Shown: positions 26,656 to 36,658, counted from the first letter of the stretch. The stretch: DNA of 64,000 nucleotides from Vibrio sp. D404a (GCF_030248535.1 NZ_JAHGAJ010000022.1:62001-126000); one strand, 5' to 3'. The notes: generated from the sequence alone by a model not told the origin. A program made the numbers and translations.

Positions 26656-27343
26656 TATTTTAGATGTCACAATTCGTCACTATTGAATTTATTTATGCAT
26701 CATCAAACACGTGATTGTCACAATACAAATTAATAGCTAGAAATAGATTATTGAATCAATAAGATATTGATTAAGATCCCATTAATATGACCAAGTGTAA
26801 TAATGACTAGGTGTGATAATAACCAAGCAATAAAACGCCACGTGCATGAAAAATAGTTAGTGCACAAGTTACGTCATGTCTTAGAAACAAAATTAACAGG
26901 ATTGGCAAAGCTCAAGTGCTCTGCTGGCGTGTGACGCCTAGAGGGTACTACTCTGAAGAAAGGTGGAACGAGAGTTGGTGATCTAAAGTATACCAAGCTA
27001 ACAAGGTTAGCCATGTTGTTGATTGCCATTTCAGATACATGTTCACAATATATCCCTACGTTGAAATCAAGATGATCCGAAATATAAATATAGTACAATT
27101 AGGCTATAAATAAAGATCAACAAAGTATAAATGTGATCAATATTCATAATCAAACAGTTATGATCTAAATGTTTATATAACTCTCACTAAAACAACTTAA
27201 CGCACTATTACACTAGTTCATTGATTCTTTATTGAGAATAAGGTTGAAAGGAGAACAGTAGGTAGCTTAGTACAGATAAATACGAATCGAACGCTCGCCA
27301 AAGCAATATTACGCCTTGAGTATTATTACTTTGACTATGTCTT
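26656..27343. other. AT-rich intergenic region upstream of tnaA
   Basis: This gap of about 690 bp should hold the tnaA promoter. A reverse frame at 26874-27098 has no ribosome binding site and no family resemblance, so I do not call it. The interval 26880-27070 has higher GC than its flanks and may be a decayed fragment, but I cannot identify its source. Confidence 0.35.
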
Positions 27344-29008
27344 TCACTTTCTCTTAGTGACTTGTTTTATCACCATATCAGCTAACTTCGGTGAGGCCGC
27401 TTTTAAAGCACTCGGTGCAACCTTCTTGCCTGCCTTCACGGCTTTGTTTAATTGCCCCTTAACCGATGTTCCTCTGTTGATTGCTTCGAGGCGTTGGCGA
27501 TTTCTTTGTACATTATTGGCGTCTGCGATGTGTTCTATCAGCGTTTGCTTCAGTGCTTCTAAACCAAACTGCGGCTTATCAGGTGCAATCGCCAAGGGTA
27601 ATGCTATATCTGGTTTCAAAAGCGCTTGGTTGTAATCGAGAGCCTGAGCAATGATCTTTGCTTTTGCCGAAGTTGGATTATCCAAACCGTAAGGTGGCTG
27701 CCACTCTTCCACCGGCTTTAACTGATCGACTTGGTTAACGACGGTGACCACTATCGGCTGCTTGCGCGAGATGTTCTTTGGATCATCATAAAACGCATCA
27801 AACTTATCTTTAAGCTGCTTATCCAGTTCCCGAGCAGACTGATTCGCTTTAAGTACCCATAACACCACATCAGCTTGAGTCATCTCTTTAAGCATCACAG
27901 CTTCGGTTTTAGCGTTTCCATCCAACCCTTGAAGATCAACTACTCTCACGTCATTGTCATCAACAAACGCATTATAAACCGTAGAGCTGTCCGTTGATGG
28001 TAGGACGTCTACCTCTGCGACCATTTCCTCTTTGAGAGCATTGATAAGCGATGATTTACCAGAACTGGTTTGCCCCACTAGCACAATTCTCACCGGCTCT
28101 AATTCAGGTGCAAAACGTTTCTCGTCAGCTTCTGAAACCTCTGAGGCTCTCAGCGATTCATCTTCAATACTGAAACGACCACTGTACAAATCAATCGCAA
28201 CAGCTGCCACTTCGTCGAGCAAGGCTTGTTTAGCAGCATATTGCATGTCATCCACAACGCCCTTTGTCATCGAGGCCGTCGCTTGCTCACGGCCTAAATC
28301 GGAAATAACCTTCAATGGGTTCAAATAGAGGTTTTTAAGATGATTGCCCCAAATCGCCGCTTTGAAGATCTTCTGCCCCAATTCCCCATATTTGTCATAG
28401 GCCTCATAGCCCGCTTTGATGTAAGAAACCTTCAAGTATTCAATACCCGGAATGTGCCCTTTTACCACCACTTTGTATCGACGACTTACCTCTTCAAACA
28501 GCTTGAGTCCCTCTGGAATCGAAAAGTCGAGCGACTTCTTACCAAACTTTTTGGCGACGAACTCCAGTACCTGCAAACCAGTTTGGTCTAGATTACCCCA
28601 CTCAATATCATCAGCTAATTGTTGGCGAACGTAATATTTCGAGTCATTCCAAATCAACAGCTCAGCTTGAGACCATTCAATCGACGCTTTGACCAACGCA
28701 TCATCGGTGTTGTGATTCGATGGCTCAATTGTGGTTTCTTCTCTGGCTTCATCTGTCGTTTTTTCTGACTGCTTACTATTGGTCGAATGATGAGAAGCGC
28801 GACTAGAGATGTATAACGGAATCGTAAATAGCAAAGTACTTACGGCAATAGCTATCGACATTTCCAATAGGTAGCCATATTTGATCGCTAGAAACAGACC
28901 AAAGCCCATCATGATAAGGCTCGGGAAAATCGCCGAAATCAGAGCGATGCCCCAACGACCACTCGACAACGCAGAAAGTAGTCGAAATAAGTTTCTAATT
29001 TTCTTCAT
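27344..29008 (-). CDS. Membrane-anchored GTPase of the YeeP/Era-like group
   Basis: The 554-residue protein has two N-terminal hydrophobic helices (about 18-70), a charged linker and a helical middle region. The GTPase domain runs from about 312 to 500: P-loop GQTSSGKSS, switch DLQGLDG (DxxG), and VVNQVDQL in place of NKxD. A basic C-terminal tail ends it. It overlaps the upstream GTPase gene by 14 bp, so the pair is translationally coupled. NQVD instead of NKxD is a known variation in this group. Its role is unknown; the membrane helices and paired arrangement suggest membrane remodelling or envelope homeostasis (inference). Confidence 0.8.
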   Translation of the reverse strand: MKKIRNLFRLLSALSSGRWGIALISAIFPSLIMMGFGLFLAIKYGYLLEMSIAIAVSTLLFTIPLYISSRASHHSTNSKQSEKTTDEAREETTIEPSNHNTDDALVKASIEWSQAELLIWNDSKYYVRQQLADDIEWGNLDQTGLQVLEFVAKKFGKKSLDFSIPEGLKLFEEVSRRYKVVVKGHIPGIEYLKVSYIKAGYEAYDKYGELGQKIFKAAIWGNHLKNLYLNPLKVISDLGREQATASMTKGVVDDMQYAAKQALLDEVAAVAIDLYSGRFSIEDESLRASEVSEADEKRFAPELEPVRIVLVGQTSSGKSSLINALKEEMVAEVDVLPSTDSSTVYNAFVDDNDVRVVDLQGLDGNAKTEAVMLKEMTQADVVLWVLKANQSARELDKQLKDKFDAFYDDPKNISRKQPIVVTVVNQVDQLKPVEEWQPPYGLDNPTSAKAKIIAQALDYNQALLKPDIALPLAIAPDKPQFGLEALKQTLIEHIADANNVQRNRQRLEAINRGTSVKGQLNKAVKAGKKVAPSALKAASPKLADMVIKQVTKRK

Positions 29009-30092
29009 AGCCCGACGCCGCCTTTCCTTTTTTCAGGGATTCTTTATAGATTGCTTGCAATTCTTGATCAGAGACGTCTTCGCCTTTGTTCTTATGATAA
29101 AAGTAGTAGCACGCCGCTCTGCCAAGGCCATAGGTGGTACCAAAACTCATAGCCGCGGCTGCGACAGCGCCAATCGTTTGTCCATACACAGGAATCAACT
29201 TCACCAGTTGTCGAGTGCCAAGTTTCATTCCGTATTGCAACGCAAAGCTGCTGCCGAGAGTCCCCGTCAACTCACTGAAGATTCGCTTATTCCACTCCAC
29301 CCCATATTGATTGGCTAAGCTATGCAGCATTTTCGCTTGAATGGCAGGCACGGACACTAAGCCTACACCCGGAATCAGATCGCTGGCCGCAGCACTTCCC
29401 GAATACCAAAGCACTTCACTTTCAACTTGGTCAAAATTGGCTTCTTCTTGGGTTGAATGCTCTTTGTTTTGCACCATCATTCCGATTACCGGAAGAATGC
29501 TGGTCAGTTTTTCTAACAAGATGTCGTGGTTATAGACATCACCGTCATTTGTCTCGAAATCAACCGCCACAGATTCAAAACCCTTGCTCCAAACCTTTTC
29601 GATTTGTTGACTGTTGAATTGAATTTGTCGTGTGCGATCTATTTCTTTAGAAGACAACACTGCCGTGTGAACAAGCAGCAAGTGCTTAATCTTGTTTTGC
29701 TTCTTGATCTGTTTCAGAGCAGACAGCACAGCCGATTGTTCAGGTTCATCGGCTTTCATCACGACGACTAACGCATTCCCCGCATGGCCGATTTCTTTCA
29801 GATCCTCTGTAGGATCATAGTCCGCTTCACCCAAACCACGAGTATCAAGAAAGCGCATTATCGGCTTGTCTTGGGGAAACACGTACGACATTGCTGTCAT
29901 TGTGCATGGCGCAAAACCATTGCCCACTTCTACCGAAGAATCACCCGTGAGCGCTTGAATAAACGAAGACTTACCTGCACCCGTTTTTCCCAACAACCAC
30001 AAAGTCGGTAAATGCTTGCGTTGATACTCGTGCGCCTGAGTAAGGTCAGGGTTCTTGCTCGGGTTGATGAAATCTTTAATCTGCTCAAACAT
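28995..30092 (-). CDS. GTPase with C-terminal DUF697-like hydrophobic domain
   Basis: The protein has about 365 residues. The GTPase domain (about 25-190) carries P-loop GKTGAGKSSF, the threonine of switch I in CTMTAMSY and DTRGLGE as the G3 motif; the G4 NKxD motif is not obvious. The C-terminal part (about 235-350) is Gly/Ala-rich and hydrophobic (SDLIPGVGLVSVPAIQAKML, AVAAAAMSFGTTYGLGRAACYYFY) as in DUF697 proteins. ATG 30092 is preferred to an in-frame GTG at 30110. It overlaps the next GTPase gene by 14 bp. Two coupled, different GTPases suggest a heteromeric system; no function is known to me. Confidence 0.8.
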   Translation of the reverse strand: MFEQIKDFINPSKNPDLTQAHEYQRKHLPTLWLLGKTGAGKSSFIQALTGDSSVEVGNGFAPCTMTAMSYVFPQDKPIMRFLDTRGLGEADYDPTEDLKEIGHAGNALVVVMKADEPEQSAVLSALKQIKKQNKIKHLLLVHTAVLSSKEIDRTRQIQFNSQQIEKVWSKGFESVAVDFETNDGDVYNHDILLEKLTSILPVIGMMVQNKEHSTQEEANFDQVESEVLWYSGSAAASDLIPGVGLVSVPAIQAKMLHSLANQYGVEWNKRIFSELTGTLGSSFALQYGMKLGTRQLVKLIPVYGQTIGAVAAAAMSFGTTYGLGRAACYYFYHKNKGEDVSDQELQAIYKESLKKGKAASGYEEN

Positions 30093-30362
30093 AGTTAGGC
30101 TAGTTCTCACTTAGTATTGAGATTGGGGACATAGCGCGACGATTCATACAATCGCATTAGCGCTCTTACTATATGTTTGTTCACCAGAGCGGATTTACAA
30201 TGCTTAGGCGACGGTTTTATGAACTTATGTTAATAGATACTCTAAATACCCCATTAGATCGAGAAAGCCCCAACAAGTTGACCTTGCTGAGGCTATTTTA
30301 GTTTCTAGTCTTCAGACTACTAACGCGACGTTAATTTAACGTTCACGCCTTCAAAAGAAAGA

Positions 30363-31979
30363 TTACTTAGTCGTGTTCTCAAGCACGTAGTCTGGACCAG
30401 CGGTTTCAGCTGTCACAATGGCTAACTTAGAGACATCTGCGCCTTCACCTTGATAAGCGTTAACGCCATTCTCAACCGTTACTTTTGGTAGCTCAACCGA
30501 GTAGCTTCCAATCAGTTCAGATTCAGTGACTTGTCCAACATAGGTTTCATCGCTGTATGTTGCGCCGACTAATGGGAAGTCTTGTGTCGCTCGAACACTC
30601 ACAAACTCAGGCGTTTTAGAGTTATCTACCACGTTGTTATTAAACGCGATATCAACACCCGCATAGATGCCTTCTACTTCTGCGTTGTTAAATAGGCTCA
30701 CGCGGTGACTTTGATTGCCGTAAACAATGCCCCACTCAGTGTCGACCAGAGAGTTGTTCTCAATCGTGATATTTTTCGGAGTCCACTGCTTGTTAAGCTC
30801 TTTGCCCTTCACTGATTGATCAAGCTGCTCGCCGTTCGCAACATCAATAATGCCAGTATTAATTACAATACCACCACGCAAGTCCGCATTGCCTTCAATC
30901 ACACCATCACGACCACGCGTATTCGCGATGTAGTTGTTGCGAATCACATGATCTTCATCGTAGATACGAACACCACCCGTTAGGCGCTTCTCGTTACCCA
31001 AAATCATGTTGTTCTCAACTGTGTTGCCTTTACCGTGACGCAGTGAAATCAACGCTGCGCTTTGGAAGATAGTATTGCCTGCAATGGTGTTGTCGCCCGA
31101 TTTAATCGAGATAAGCTCACGCTCACCATCCATGTCGATCATCAGGTTATTGACAAATTTCGAGCTTGAATCCCACTGTGAAGATTTTGAATCACCAATA
31201 CGAATCGCTTCCCAGCTGTTACCGTTGTAGCGAATCGCTTCTTTGATATCGAACTCATTAAACTGGTTTGGCTTTTGATCCATAAAGATGTTGTTCGCGA
31301 TCAGGTGGTTATCTGACGTATCGTCTTTTTGGACACCGATCAAGGTACCGCGCTTTTGCTTACCTTCGAAACGGTTGTTGATCACTTTACCGTCTTTGCC
31401 CCACAGTGAAACCCATAGGTACTTAGGGTACTCAGAGCGGCGCTCATCTGGCTCGTAAGTGTAGTCGTGGTTGAAGTAGTAGAAGGTCGAGTTTTGAAGC
31501 GTATTGCCGTTACCCATCATACGAACTGCACCGAAGCGCTCGTTTGGACCACCTTCAGTAAACACTAAGCCATCGAGCGTAATGTCGTCACCCTTTAACT
31601 CGAATTGAATCAAACCTGTAAGCCACGCAGAGCCCGCTTGCTCCGATCTGATAGTAATGTCGTTTGCTGTGATCGTCACTTGACCCAAGTTGGCGTATTT
31701 ACCGTTAGGGATAACCACTTCGTCGCCATCTTGTAGGTTTTCAAATTGCGCCTTCAGAGCAGCGACTTGCTCTTCAGAGGCCACTGCTAACGTGTCGCCA
31801 TCAATCTCAGTTAAACGGTCGCTGCTTAAAAGGTAGCTGCGATCGATATCACTAATTGCAGGCGTCGCTTGCTCAACCGCTGTAACCTCTGGAGCTGAGT
31901 TGTCTTGAGTTGTACAGCCCGTCGCGAAAGCTAACGTAAACGCGCTAACAATGCTTACCGAAATCAGTTTTTTCTTCAT
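30363..31979 (-). CDS. PL6-family alginate lyase lipoprotein
   Basis: This protein of about 538 residues has a lipoprotein signal (ATGC lipobox) and a right-handed beta-helix core with repeated strand-turn units (NNxI-type ladders). The PL6/chondroitinase-B core is clear: EAIRIGDSKSSQWDSSSKFVNNLMIDMDGERELISIKSGDN, with the expected catalytic Lys in SIKSG, and ALISLRHGKGNTVENN with the catalytic Arg. Calcium-binding Asn/Glu residues are probably the N and two E residues in this stretch. PL6 lyases depolymerise alginate from brown algae, a known Vibrio trait. GAGAAG precedes ATG 31979. It stands alone, not in a lyase cluster. Confidence 0.9.
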   Translation of the reverse strand: MKKKLISVSIVSAFTLAFATGCTTQDNSAPEVTAVEQATPAISDIDRSYLLSSDRLTEIDGDTLAVASEEQVAALKAQFENLQDGDEVVIPNGKYANLGQVTITANDITIRSEQAGSAWLTGLIQFELKGDDITLDGLVFTEGGPNERFGAVRMMGNGNTLQNSTFYYFNHDYTYEPDERRSEYPKYLWVSLWGKDGKVINNRFEGKQKRGTLIGVQKDDTSDNHLIANNIFMDQKPNQFNEFDIKEAIRYNGNSWEAIRIGDSKSSQWDSSSKFVNNLMIDMDGERELISIKSGDNTIAGNTIFQSAALISLRHGKGNTVENNMILGNEKRLTGGVRIYDEDHVIRNNYIANTRGRDGVIEGNADLRGGIVINTGIIDVANGEQLDQSVKGKELNKQWTPKNITIENNSLVDTEWGIVYGNQSHRVSLFNNAEVEGIYAGVDIAFNNNVVDNSKTPEFVSVRATQDFPLVGATYSDETYVGQVTESELIGSYSVELPKVTVENGVNAYQGEGADVSKLAIVTAETAGPDYVLENTTK

Positions 31980-32299
31980 CTTACTTCTCACATTAAATAA
32001 TGGATTATCAAATTAACCGCCACCTAAATGGGTGGTCGTTCTATTTACACTGCTCTTGTGGCTATTTATTGCTGCTTCTTTTTGAGAACAATATAGATAG
32101 ATGACGAGCTGATTTGTACTACAATAATTTAAATGCGTGACAGCGATCTTGCAGTTTTAGAGTTGAATTATTGGCAACAGAAACCGCCTAACTGAATGGA
32201 TGATTTGATATGCAAAATCTCAATAATTACGCCCATCGATAAACATTTCCTTTCATTCAGACCAATGCTTTGCCTACACTTGAGATGAGTTGCAGTAGA
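31980..32299. other. Intergenic region upstream of alginate lyase
   Basis: This holds the lyase promoter region on the reverse strand. I see no additional gene. The adjoining 32300-32455 interval carries a forward terminator and is treated separately as a candidate sRNA. Confidence 0.4.
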
Positions 32300-32455
32300 G
32301 AGAAGTCAGATCAGAAAGCAATTAAACCAGCGTTCAATGTTCACTCATAAATTAAAAGGAAAGAGCAAAGACAAGTCGGTAAACAACCTGTCTTAACGTG
32401 ATCTAGGAAAACCACATTCCGCCCAAACTTGTATTACAAATTTGGGCGGTTTTTC
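32300..32455 (+). ncRNA. Candidate intergenic sRNA ending in strong terminator
   Basis: A forward-strand rho-independent terminator (CCGCCCAAAC...TTTGGGCGG then TTTTT, 32419-32455) has no forward gene upstream of it; both flanking genes are on the reverse strand. A second stem-loop, GACAAGT...ACCTGTC with one mismatch, lies just upstream at about 32370-32392. The arrangement fits an sRNA of about 100-150 nt. Its 5' end and promoter are not identified. Confidence 0.4.
32419..32455 (+). terminator. Orphan forward-strand terminator
   Basis: A 9-bp stem, CCGCCCAAA with TTTGGGCGG, around a loop of about 13 bases, followed by TTTTT. The T-tract fixes the forward direction. No forward ORF precedes it. 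Confidence 0.8.
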
Positions 32456-32545
32456 CATATCAGGTATTCATTTCCAGCCGAGCTTCATGGGGAAATCACT
32501 CCTGATTGGAGACAAGCATAGAGGGAAATGGAATTATGCGACGAT

Positions 32546-33430
32546 TTACACCGCTCTTGGTGTGGTATTGAAGTGGCGCTTGAACTCACGACTAAATTGA
32601 GATGGACTTGAATAACCCACTCGACGCGCGGCATCACTGATTCGCAACCCTTCAAGTTGAATCAGCTCTTTGGCTTTGTTGAGTCGCACTTTCTTTAGGT
32701 ATTGAAGGGGTGATTCAAAGGTAACGCTACGAAAAGCGCTGTGAAACGCAGACACGCTCATGTTTGCTTCTTCAGCCAGTGATTGAACCGTAATGGTTTG
32801 ATCGTACTCTTCGTGTACCTTTGATAAGGCTTTTGCTACGCGCGCATAGTGCCCATCATGATGTGCGAGGTCAAAAAGAACACGCCCTTCTGAGCCAGTC
32901 AGCGCTCGATAGACAATTTCAGTCACAATCGCCTCGCCTAAAATGTTCGCTTCGATGTCGCAATGGAGCATTTTTACCAATCGCTTAAAGCTTTCTAGCA
33001 TCGGCTCTTCCATTGGTGTTGATTCTAGGCCGCTCGCATTCTGTTTATCCTTATTGCAGTAACTCTCAAGAAAGCCTTGGTCTTCAAGCTTTTTGACTAA
33101 GGTATGTAAGCGCTGTGAACCAATATCAATCGATAACCCTAGCAGCGGCTCTCCATCAACAGGCAATGCTTCGCACTCCAATGGCATCGGTACACCAACA
33201 ACCAGATAATCACCTGCCGCATAGGTTACTGGCCTTTCGCCAATGTAGATGTTCTTCTTACCTTGCCCTAGCATGATGATGCCAGACTGATAGGTAAAAG
33301 GCTGACGATGGTTACCACGACTACTTCTGTACAGCCAGACACCTTCAATACCCGTTTCTCTGATCCCTTCTAGATCATCCCAACCTTTATATTCAACATA
33401 AGATTGTAGTAACTGTGCGAGTGTCTTCAT
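32546..33430 (-). CDS. AraC-family regulator, YqhC-like
   Basis: The 294-residue protein has an N-terminal AraC ligand domain (GYNxG-type cupin start YQSGIIMLGQGKKNIYIGERPVTYAAGDYLVVGVPMPLECEA) and a C-terminal double helix-turn-helix (about 190-290; TVQSLAEEANMSVSAFHSAFRSVTFESPLQYLKKVRLNKA). It lies divergently from a YqhD-type aldehyde reductase, the same pairing as E. coli yqhC-yqhD, where YqhC activates yqhD in response to aldehydes. The same role is therefore inferred. The promoters lie in the 180-bp gap. Confidence 0.85.
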   Translation of the reverse strand: MKTLAQLLQSYVEYKGWDDLEGIRETGIEGVWLYRSSRGNHRQPFTYQSGIIMLGQGKKNIYIGERPVTYAAGDYLVVGVPMPLECEALPVDGEPLLGLSIDIGSQRLHTLVKKLEDQGFLESYCNKDKQNASGLESTPMEEPMLESFKRLVKMLHCDIEANILGEAIVTEIVYRALTGSEGRVLFDLAHHDGHYARVAKALSKVHEEYDQTITVQSLAEEANMSVSAFHSAFRSVTFESPLQYLKKVRLNKAKELIQLEGLRISDAARRVGYSSPSQFSREFKRHFNTTPRAV

Positions 33431-33610
33431 AAGTGGTTATTTTCCGTGCGAATTACGAGTCGAAAGCGATTAGAGAATAACAAGATTGGAGAAATAGGCA
33501 ATTTATTTGGAGGAATAGTCCTTCATGAACCCCATTCAGTGTACTAATATGCAAATATAGAAATTGAGCAATGAATCCAAATAATAAATTCAGCTTTACA
33601 CAAGGAAACT

Positions 33611-34762
33611 ATGATGCAATTTACTTACGTTAACCCTACTGTTATTCATTTTGGTAAAGGCCAAATCAAGGCTATCAGCCAAGCGGTTGATACTTCTAAA
33701 AAAGTACTGGTTATCTACGGTGGCGGCTCCATCAAAAAGAACGGTGTTTACGACCAAGTTGTTGAGTCTCTGAAAGATCACTCTTGGATTGAATTCTCAG
33801 GTGTCGAAGCCAACCCAACTAAAGAAACGCTAGATAAAGCGGTTGCCATTGTTAAAGAGCAAAACGTTGAATTCATTATCGCCGTTGGTGGCGGCTCAGT
33901 AATCGATGGTTCGAAATACGTTGCTGCAGCAGCAAAATACGACGGTGACGGTTGGGATATCCTAGCAGGCAAGCACCAAGTTACCGAAGCAACACCAATC
34001 GGCGCAGTTTTGACTCTTCCGGCAACGGGTTCAGAGTCAAACATGGGCGCGGTAATCACCCGTAAAGAGACTCAAGAAAAGCTGGCGTTTATGCACCCTG
34101 CAGTTCAACCTAAATTTGCAGTCATGGACCCAGACGTCATGAAGTCTCTACCAGAGCGTCAGCTAATCAATGGTCTTGTCGATGCTTGGGTACACGTTTG
34201 TGAGCAGTACATCACTATGCCAACAGACGCGATGGTACAAGACGGCTATGCAGAAACGCTACTAAAGAACCTACTTGTTCTGGGTGGGCAATACGACGAG
34301 CGTGATAACGACGCATGGCGTGCAAACCTAATGTGGACGGCAAACCAAGCGCTGAATGGTCTGATCGGTACTGGTGTTCCTCAAGACTGGGCAACACACA
34401 TGATTGGCCACGAATTCACAGCACTATGGCATGTAGACCATGCTCGCTCTCTAGCGATTGTTCAACCTTCACTACTTCGTAACCAGATTGAAGTGAAGCG
34501 CGGCAAGCTAGAGCAAATGGGTCGCAACGTATTTGGTCTTGACGCAGGTGCTGACTTAGCTGAGCGTACCATTGATGCAATCGAAGCGTTTTACCACAGC
34601 CTAGATGTCGCCACTCAATTCGACGGCTATGAAGCAAGTAAAGAGAACGCAATTGATAGTGTTATCGCTCAACTAGAATCTCACGGTTATGTACAGCTGG
34701 GTGAGAACCAAGCTATCACGCCAGAAAAGACACGTGAAATTCTAGAATCAGCTATTCAATAA
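33611..34762 (+). CDS. yqhD: NADPH-dependent aldehyde reductase (iron-type alcohol dehydrogenase)
   Basis: The 383-residue protein aligns through most of its length with E. coli YqhD. It has HFGKGQI at the start, the NADPH-binding motif AVGGGSVIDGSKYVAAAAKY, LTLPATGSESNMGAVITRK and the metal region NGVVDAWVH-like (here NGLVDAWVHVCEQYI). Further on is HMIGHEFTALWHVDHARSLAIV, which supplies histidines for the metal. It reduces toxic aldehydes such as lipid-peroxidation products and methylglyoxal-type carbonyls to alcohols. AAGGAAACT precedes two ATG codons. It is divergent from the YqhC-like regulator. Confidence 0.92.
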   Translation: MMQFTYVNPTVIHFGKGQIKAISQAVDTSKKVLVIYGGGSIKKNGVYDQVVESLKDHSWIEFSGVEANPTKETLDKAVAIVKEQNVEFIIAVGGGSVIDGSKYVAAAAKYDGDGWDILAGKHQVTEATPIGAVLTLPATGSESNMGAVITRKETQEKLAFMHPAVQPKFAVMDPDVMKSLPERQLINGLVDAWVHVCEQYITMPTDAMVQDGYAETLLKNLLVLGGQYDERDNDAWRANLMWTANQALNGLIGTGVPQDWATHMIGHEFTALWHVDHARSLAIVQPSLLRNQIEVKRGKLEQMGRNVFGLDAGADLAERTIDAIEAFYHSLDVATQFDGYEASKENAIDSVIAQLESHGYVQLGENQAITPEKTREILESAIQ

Positions 34763-35102
34763 AGATGTAAGGCTAAGCCAAAACGAGTTACTCAGTCTGA
34801 AAAATAGGTCGTTAGATAAGTGGTAGGTTTTCAAACTGTTAGATGATTGGTAAATCGCTTGAACGTTAGTGAATTGCTTAAAGGTTAGTAAACCACTTGG
34901 TCATTTGTAAACAATGCCTCCAAACGACTTTTTTCATAACAGATTGAACCCATTGCTTTGTTCTTTCGTAATCAAGGAGCAGCGTCCATTTCGGGCGCTG
35001 CTTTTTATTTGTCCAAACGATATAACGAAATTCTCATAAGCTCTTAATTTTATGTGCAATCATATTTCTATATTGTTAAGGTAATTCATTCCGTAACTAA
35101 AG
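34763..35102. other. Intergenic region after yqhD
   Basis: 340-bp gap. It contains a forward terminator at 34978-35006 and, before it, several loosely repeated GTTAG words about 20-28 bp apart (34811-34890). I see no ORF with a ribosome binding site. Confidence 0.45.
34978..35006 (+). terminator. Terminator downstream of yqhD
   Basis: AGCAGCG and CGCTGCT form a 7-bp stem followed by TTTTT. It lies about 215 bp after the yqhD stop, so either yqhD has a long 3' untranslated region or a small RNA ends here. Confidence 0.75.
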
Positions 35103-35849
35103 ATGTACTTCAATTTGAACGCAACTTCGAAGATGGTTAAGTTTACGTCACTTAACAAGTGGTATGGTGATTACCATGCCCTGAAAGACATTGATTTGAG
35201 TATCCAGCAAGGTGAAATTGTGGTGGTTTGCGGCCCTTCTGGTTCGGGTAAATCGACACTAATTCGCTGTATTAACCAATTAGAGCCTTTTGACTCCGGT
35301 GAACTCAGTGTCGTCAACCAAACACTACCTTGTAAGTTCAAAACTCCCGGTCAAGTTGGAATGGTTTTTCAGCACTTCCACCTCTTTCCACACCTTACTG
35401 TACTTGAAAACCTTACTTTATCACCGATTCGAACATTGAAAATGAGCCAATCTGATGCGGAAGCCTTGGCGATGCACTATTTAGAGCGCGTTCATATCGC
35501 AGAGCAGGCACATAAGTACCCTGTTCAATTATCCGGTGGACAACAACAGCGCGTCGCTATTGCACGCTCCCTATGCATGAAGCCAGATTTACTGCTGTTT
35601 GATGAGCCGACATCAGCGCTCGATCCTGAAATGATCAACGAAGTACTCGACGTAATGGTTGAGCTGGCTGAGGAAGGCATCACCATGGTGTGTGTTACCC
35701 ATGAAATGGGGTTTGCTAAGAAAGTCGCTGACCGAGTGATTTTCATGGATGAGGGTGAAATTGTGGAATCCAACACGCCGATTGAGTTGTTTGAAAATCC
35801 TAAGCATCAGCGTACTCAAGCCTTCTTAAACCAGATACTTAGTTATTGA
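35103..35849 (+). CDS. Amino acid ABC importer, ATP-binding subunit (GlnQ-like)
   Basis: The 248-residue ATPase carries Walker [11 protein letters not shown]-loop FQHFHLF, signature LSGGQQQR, Walker [13 protein letters not shown] and the switch His in CVTHEMGFA. This is the GlnQ/HisP/ArtP branch that powers polar amino acid uptake. The start at 35103 adds ten residues before the family-typical [14 protein letters not shown] (ATG 35133); either is possible. The first permease starts within its stop codon, and a binding protein and second permease follow, so this is a complete importer operon. Confidence 0.9.
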   Translation: MYFNLNATSKMVKFTSLNKWYGDYHALKDIDLSIQQGEIVVVCGPSGSGKSTLIRCINQLEPFDSGELSVVNQTLPCKFKTPGQVGMVFQHFHLFPHLTVLENLTLSPIRTLKMSQSDAEALAMHYLERVHIAEQAHKYPVQLSGGQQQRVAIARSLCMKPDLLLFDEPTSALDPEMINEVLDVMVELAEEGITMVCVTHEMGFAKKVADRVIFMDEGEIVESNTPIELFENPKHQRTQAFLNQILSY

Positions 35850-36646
35850 TGATCATTCGAATTTTAAAACCAACGCTCTCAGCCCTATTGCAGATCATCG
35901 TGCTCGTTGCTGCTGTAAGCTGGATTCTAGATTCTGGCGCGCAAGCCATGGGCTACCGCTGGCAGTGGGAGCGAGTGCCGGACTACATTGCATTCTATGA
36001 AGATGGTGAATGGTGGCCTGCAGAGCTAATTGAAGGCTTGTTCGTCACCATCAAGATATCCTTATTAGCTCTCATCGCGACCTTATTGATTGGTTTAACC
36101 ACAGCGCTCCTTCGAAACTCGAATTCGATCGTAGGTCGAGCCATAGCAGGTGGCTATGTTGAGTTAATTCGTAACACACCACTTCTAGTACAGATCTACC
36201 TACTCTACTTTGTATTTGGCCCCGTCATAGGGTTAGATCGCTTTAGTACGGCGGTTCTTGCTCTTGCATTGTTTCAAGGTGCTTACACCGCCGAGATTTT
36301 CCGTGCAGGCCTAAACGGCATCGCTAAAGGTCAGTTCGAGGCGGCGCAATCATTAGGCCTATCTAGGACGTTTACCTTTTGGGATGTGGTACTGCCACAA
36401 GTTATCCAAAGAACTTTGCCACCGCTGACCAATGAAGTGATTTCTCTAATCAAGAACTCTTCTATCGTGAGTGTGATGGCGATTTTCGATCTCACAACAG
36501 AGGCGCGTAACATTGTCTCTGAAACTGCCATGCCGTTTGAGATTTGGTTCTCTGTGGCACTTATTTATCTTGCGTTAACTCTTTCACTTTCTGCCATCGC
36601 TGCTTGGCTTGAGCATAAGCTCGGAGCTAATTGGCGCACACAATAA
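35849..36646 (+). CDS. Amino acid ABC importer, permease 1
   Basis: This protein of about 265 residues has about five transmembrane helices. The HisM/GltJ-type permease loop is present: LIRNTPLLVQIYLLYFV early and AEIFRAGLNGIAKGQFEAAQSLGLSRTFTFWDVVLPQ, the EAA motif that contacts the ATPase. ATG 35849 overlaps the previous stop codon by one base (TGATG), indicating translational coupling. It has an unusual N-terminal periplasmic stretch (YRWQWERVPDYIAFYEDGEWWPAEL). The second permease carries a similar opening, YHWRWEDAFNLIF, so the two probably form a heterodimer. Confidence 0.88.
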   Translation: MIIRILKPTLSALLQIIVLVAAVSWILDSGAQAMGYRWQWERVPDYIAFYEDGEWWPAELIEGLFVTIKISLLALIATLLIGLTTALLRNSNSIVGRAIAGGYVELIRNTPLLVQIYLLYFVFGPVIGLDRFSTAVLALALFQGAYTAEIFRAGLNGIAKGQFEAAQSLGLSRTFTFWDVVLPQVIQRTLPPLTNEVISLIKNSSIVSVMAIFDLTTEARNIVSETAMPFEIWFSVALIYLALTLSLSAIAAWLEHKLGANWRTQ

Positions 36647-36658
36647 GGAAATATCAGC

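Noticed and set aside
26874..27098. Reverse-strand 74-codon frame upstream of tnaA
   Set aside because: No ribosome binding site, no recognised motif, and the frame has a compositional feel unlike neighbouring genes; at most a decayed fragment.
34811..34890. Loose GTTAG repeats after yqhD
   Set aside because: Spacing and flanks vary and AT-rich sequence gives such words by chance; no consistent unit could be defined.
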